NCBI GenBank assembly: GCA_039707465.1
Contig: CM077647.1
Coordinates: 116,562,610 to 116,626,609 of the forward strand
Reading direction: 5' to 3'
From: Rhabdophis nuchalis
Taxonomy: Eukaryota > Chordata > Lepidosauria > Squamata > Natricidae
Length of the DNA: 64,000 bases
Part shown: positions 60,871-64,000 of the stretch, in pieces
Numbering within the stretch: the stretch's first letter is position 1
Layout of the letters: each line of letters begins with the position of its first letter
Notes under the pieces: generated by a model
The model's input: the letters and a program-made list of their open reading frames with translations, nothing else
Told to the model about the DNA's origin: nothing
Database searches by the model: none
Translations under genes and position numbers: made by a program

Positions 60871-61333
60871 CCATCTGTTAAATGATATCCTTCTTTTCAG
60901 TCTAATTCAGTGTTTAAGACTGCTTAAATGTTTTTGAACTGCTCCAGATTTGAACCAGTCTGACCGAAGCATAGTACAAAAATTGTCTGCTGCAACAGAC
61001 AATAATTCAGCTTCAACCTCAATAATACACGAGCAAACCATAAATACAAACTCAGTTGCAGAAAATACAACTTCAGCAATAGAGTGGTCAACACTGGAAT
61101 GTTTTACCCGACTCCATTGCTACATCCTCAAACTTCCACAGCTTCAACCTTAAACCGTCTACCTGTGGACCTCACCCCATTCCTAAGAGGTTCAAAAAAG
61201 GGGCATGCATAAGCACACTAGCACCAGAGGCGTAGCGTGGGAGGTGCAGGGGGCCCCGGCCGCACCGGGCGCAACATCTGGGGGGGGCGCTCGCGCAGGC
61301 TGAGGCAGGTGAGACTTCGAGGTCGGAGCAGTG

Positions 61334-61372
<39 letters not shown>

Positions 61373-61704
61373 TGTCCGGGACGCAGCTTGGGAGGACCCG
61401 GCGCCTCGTTCTCTCGGCACTTCAAAATAAAACTCCCGCTGGAAAGGGAGCCCGCTTCTCCCTTTAACATCGCCTCCGGAAGCTTTCAGGGGCTCCCCGG
61501 CCCTCTTCCCACTTTGAAGGTGCTGCGTCTTTCTTTCTCCAGCGCTCAGCGCTCTCGGAAGCCCACCTGGCTCCTGAAAAAAAGCCCGAAGGTGAACGCT
61601 CTCTCCGCCCCCCCCCTTCATTGTCGTTTTGACTTGGACAATAGAGAAAGGGGGGAGGACTAGTCAGTTTCATTGTTTGTCAATTGCGCACCGCTCTAAT
61701 CTCC

Positions 61705-62084
61705 TCTGGTAGCTATAAGTCAGCGGGGCAATGCCGGCTGGCGACACCCAGGGGAAGGGCCTTCTCTGTGGCGGGCCCGGCCCTCTGGAACGACCTACCC
61801 CCCAACCTTCGCACTATCTCGGACCTCCGCCTCTTCCGCCAACGTCTTAAGACATATCTATTCCAACAAGCCAGCCTAGGATAGACCCTACTTCTGACTT
61901 TTAAAATTAAAATTAATTTGGTATGGTTTTAAAATGGGTTTTTAGCACGGGTCTAATAATTTAATATATTTTAATCGATTTTGTATTTTGTGGTTTTAAT
62001 AATGCCTGTGCGCCGCCCTGGGTCCTAACAAGGAGAAGGGCAGGGTATAAATTTAATAAAATAAAATAAATAAAATAAATAAAG
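61705..62084 (+). mobile_element. L2-like LINE 3' end nested in the hAT
   Basis: It encodes GRAFSVAGPALWNDLPPNLR followed by SDLRLFRQRLKTYLFQQ (61750-61884). The 3' UTR has gtgcgccgccctgggtccta and an aaataaataaaataa tail. It is 5'-truncated to the last 60 or so residues. Confidence 0.8.
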
Positions 62085-63043
62085 AAGTAACGTTCTTGCG
62101 AGGGGAGACAGTAAGGAAGGGGATTGTTTAGCTTTAGCAAAAGCTTTTTTTCGGGGGGGGGTGTTTGGGCAGGTGGGGCAGAGGGAGAAAGGTAGATCTT
62201 CCAAGCTTTAGGAGGTAGCAAAGTTTCTATCGTCAAGGAAAAAAAGAGGAGGATCAAATCAACTATGAAAGAATAGAATAAAAATAGAATAGAGTAAAAA
62301 AAAAGGCATGAGCAGCATCTTTTTCAGCACAGCTAAAGAGGTGGGGAAAAAGTTTATAAGGTAATATGTTCCTACCATGGGTTACTCAACTAATGTAATT
62401 TGGAGGGAGGGGGTTGCCATATGTTAAGAAACTAATGGATTGAGTTCACGCAATATATTGGGCTAAAATATGCCTGGCTAGTTCTTCTAATACATTACCG
62501 TAGATTGGGTAAAAATGAAAATGGATCTGTTGTTTTAGTATTTTGTGTAAACGAAGCCCTCAGATTAAGCTAAGATTTGTGGGAGCATAACACGGAACAA
62601 ATAATTCATTCACTTTTAATACGGTGTGTGCATGACCTGAGTGCATCCTTTGTTTGTGTGAATGTGCTTCATTGGCTACATGAGCTTGTTCCTTGGCATC
62701 TTTAAACATTTATGTCAGCTTTGCCAAATTCTGCTAAGGAAAATATTGCAACTCTAATGTTTCCAAGTTCTCAGAATCTCAGTGTTTGAAGCAAACTCTC
62801 CGATAGGCTGAAGAACAAAAGATTATTCAGAATTACAGTATGGAAAATCTGATAATCATGTAATTGTTATTCCTGGACACAAATGGGAGCTTGTAGGACA
62901 AGGAGGGTCTCCCCACTGCATCTTCCCCCCCCCCCCCCGCTCTCCAGATCACCTTTTGAAAGTAGAGGAGGGTTTGTTTGTCTTTGAGGTTTTTCTCATG
63001 AGGATTGGATGAGTTAATTGCTCCATAGTACCCTTCTCTATAG

Positions 63044-63165
63044 GGATGCGGTGGCTCAGTGGCTAAGATGCTGAGCTTGTTGATCAGAAAGGTCAGCAGT
63101 TTGGCAGTTCAAATCCCTATTGCCACATAACAGAGTGAGCTCCCAACCTAGCAGTTCAAAAGCAT
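63044..63165 (+). mobile_element. Sauria-SINE-like head, truncated
   Basis: It starts gggatgcggtggctcagtgg (A box in ggctcagtggctaag). A B-box-like GCAGTTCAAATCCC lies at about 63104-63117. Then come gagtgagctccc and caacctagcagttcaaaagc, the usual order of this lizard/snake SINE. The 3' half, including the BovB-like tail, is missing. The transposase sequence follows directly. Confidence 0.75.
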
Positions 63166-63769
63166 GTTTGTGCCATGTAACAATCACTCGCTCAATCTTG
63201 CTGGGATGCATGCAGTTGGTGTTGGGACAAAGTCTGTTACTTTCTTTGGCACTGTGGAAAAGGTGTATTCATTTTTCTCAAGCTCCACCCACAGGTGGGA
63301 TATCCTTAAGAAACATGTACCAATTCGTGTAAAGCGATCGTGTAACACAAGATGGAGTTCAACCCATGAAGCTGTATGCGTACTTGCTGAACACACTGAG
63401 AAAATAATAGACGCTTTGGAAGCGTTGAGAGATGGGCCGGAAGAAACCTCTGAAACCAGGGGTGATGCAGGAAGTCTTTTAGTTTGCATAATGACATATG
63501 TTTTTTTCTCTTTCTTGCATTTTTGGAACCCAGTACTAACCGAAGTAAATGATACTCAGATCTACCTGCAGCAAGAAGGACTTGCGCTTGATCAATGCGT
63601 GCAAAAGTTAAAAGCATTGACTTTATTTTGTCATGAAAAACGGGATAGTCTAGTGTCAAAGGCAACTGAAAAGCTCTGCAGGTATGCAAAACCTATTGCA
63701 TACCTACAGAGAGAAGAGTTGGAAGACGCAAGAAGATGGATGGTGAGAACAGTTGCGATGCTGGCTTGA
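63164..63769 (+). pseudogene. hAT transposase fragment (ZMYM1-like group)
   Basis: The 201-residue frame has CNNHSLNLAGMHAV, VTFFGTVEKVYSFFSSS, HRWDILKKH and SCNTRWSSTHEAV. This order is typical of the catalytic-domain region of hAT transposases, especially those resembling vertebrate ZMYM1-like proteins. The N-terminal zinc-finger region is missing, replaced by the SINE head. The C-terminal dimerisation domain is also missing, since the frame stops at 63769, about 190 bp before the right end. It is not functional. Confidence 0.82.
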
Positions 63770-64000
63770 CCTTAATACAGGAAACAAGCAGAGAACAACT
63801 GGAAGCAATTGATCAGCTTCAAACAATACATGTGCTTAGGGGGTAAGGGTTTCTTTAACTAATTTAGTGGAAGAGACTCGAGTGCTAAAATCCACAGGTT
63901 AGGGGGCGCAAATTACTTGCCTTGCCCTGGGTGCTGACAACCCACGCTACGCCACTGACTAGCACACCTTATGTTCCTATCCTACTGTCCCCATTTATCT

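Larger units (their letters stand above)
61225..63957 (+). mobile_element. hAT family C, 2.7-kb copy with partial transposase
   Basis: The ends are CAGAGGCGTAGCGTGG and CCACGCTACGCCACTG. The perfect duplication actagcac flanks it at 61217-61224 and 63958-63965. It shares both ends with the 701-bp copy at 2797. The interior holds a GA microsatellite (61337-61371), an L2-like LINE 3' end (61705-62084), a SINE head (63044-63165) and a transposase fragment (63164-63769). It is the longest copy here and identifies the family's source as a hAT. Confidence 0.93.

Overview
The window reads as vertebrate nuclear DNA, most likely from a squamate reptile and probably a snake. The evidence is the repeat mix: CR1, L2-like and L1 LINEs side by side, tRNA-headed SINEs including a Sauria-SINE-like head, many hAT elements with perfect 8-bp target duplications, a Ty3/gypsy element and abundant microsatellites. 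There are no bacterial-style operons. The assignment rests on recognising repeat families from memory, not on a database search.

The only host gene I can support lies on the minus strand in the first 16 kb. It is the 5' end of a mitochondrial methylenetetrahydrofolate dehydrogenase/cyclohydrolase gene (MTHFD2 family, best fit MTHFD2L). Coding exon 1 (15496-15629) sits in a CpG-rich promoter region and encodes an Arg/Leu-rich presequence. Exon 2 (1700-1884) is 13.6 kb downstream, joins in phase through an AG|G codon, and encodes the start of the folate-binding domain. Later exons should lie beyond the left edge. Intron 1 holds several hAT and TA-flanked elements, one of them carrying a 49-bp minisatellite with a 245-bp higher-order period.

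From about 15.8 kb to the right end I find no host exon. The DNA is upstream intergenic sequence built from nested transposons. At 16.3-18.9 kb are SINEs, a MITE and a degraded LINE carrying a hAT and a solo-LTR-like insertion. At 21.9-25.0 kb is a 3.1-kb hAT element with an L1 5' fragment and large inverted repeats. AT-rich, mostly featureless DNA follows to 30.4 kb.

At 30.4-43.4 kb there is an L2-like LINE, a 5'-truncated L1, a hAT holding an L1 with ORF1 but no ORF2, and a 4.4-kb L1 flanked by 392/413-bp direct repeats. CR1 fragments and a 4.9-kb Ty3/gypsy element with nearly identical LTRs occupy 43.7-52.2 kb. A cluster of inverted composite tRNA-headed repeats, split by a hAT, fills 52.6-56.2 kb. 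At 56.4-61 kb are CR1 fragments with three nested MITEs and an endogenous-retrovirus-like LTR with primer-binding site. A 2.7-kb hAT with a partial transposase closes the window.

Five hAT families (called A-E here) recur, and short non-autonomous copies sit alongside longer relatives. No element looks intact enough to move by itself. The L1, L2, gypsy and hAT coding regions all carry stops, frameshifts or deletions.
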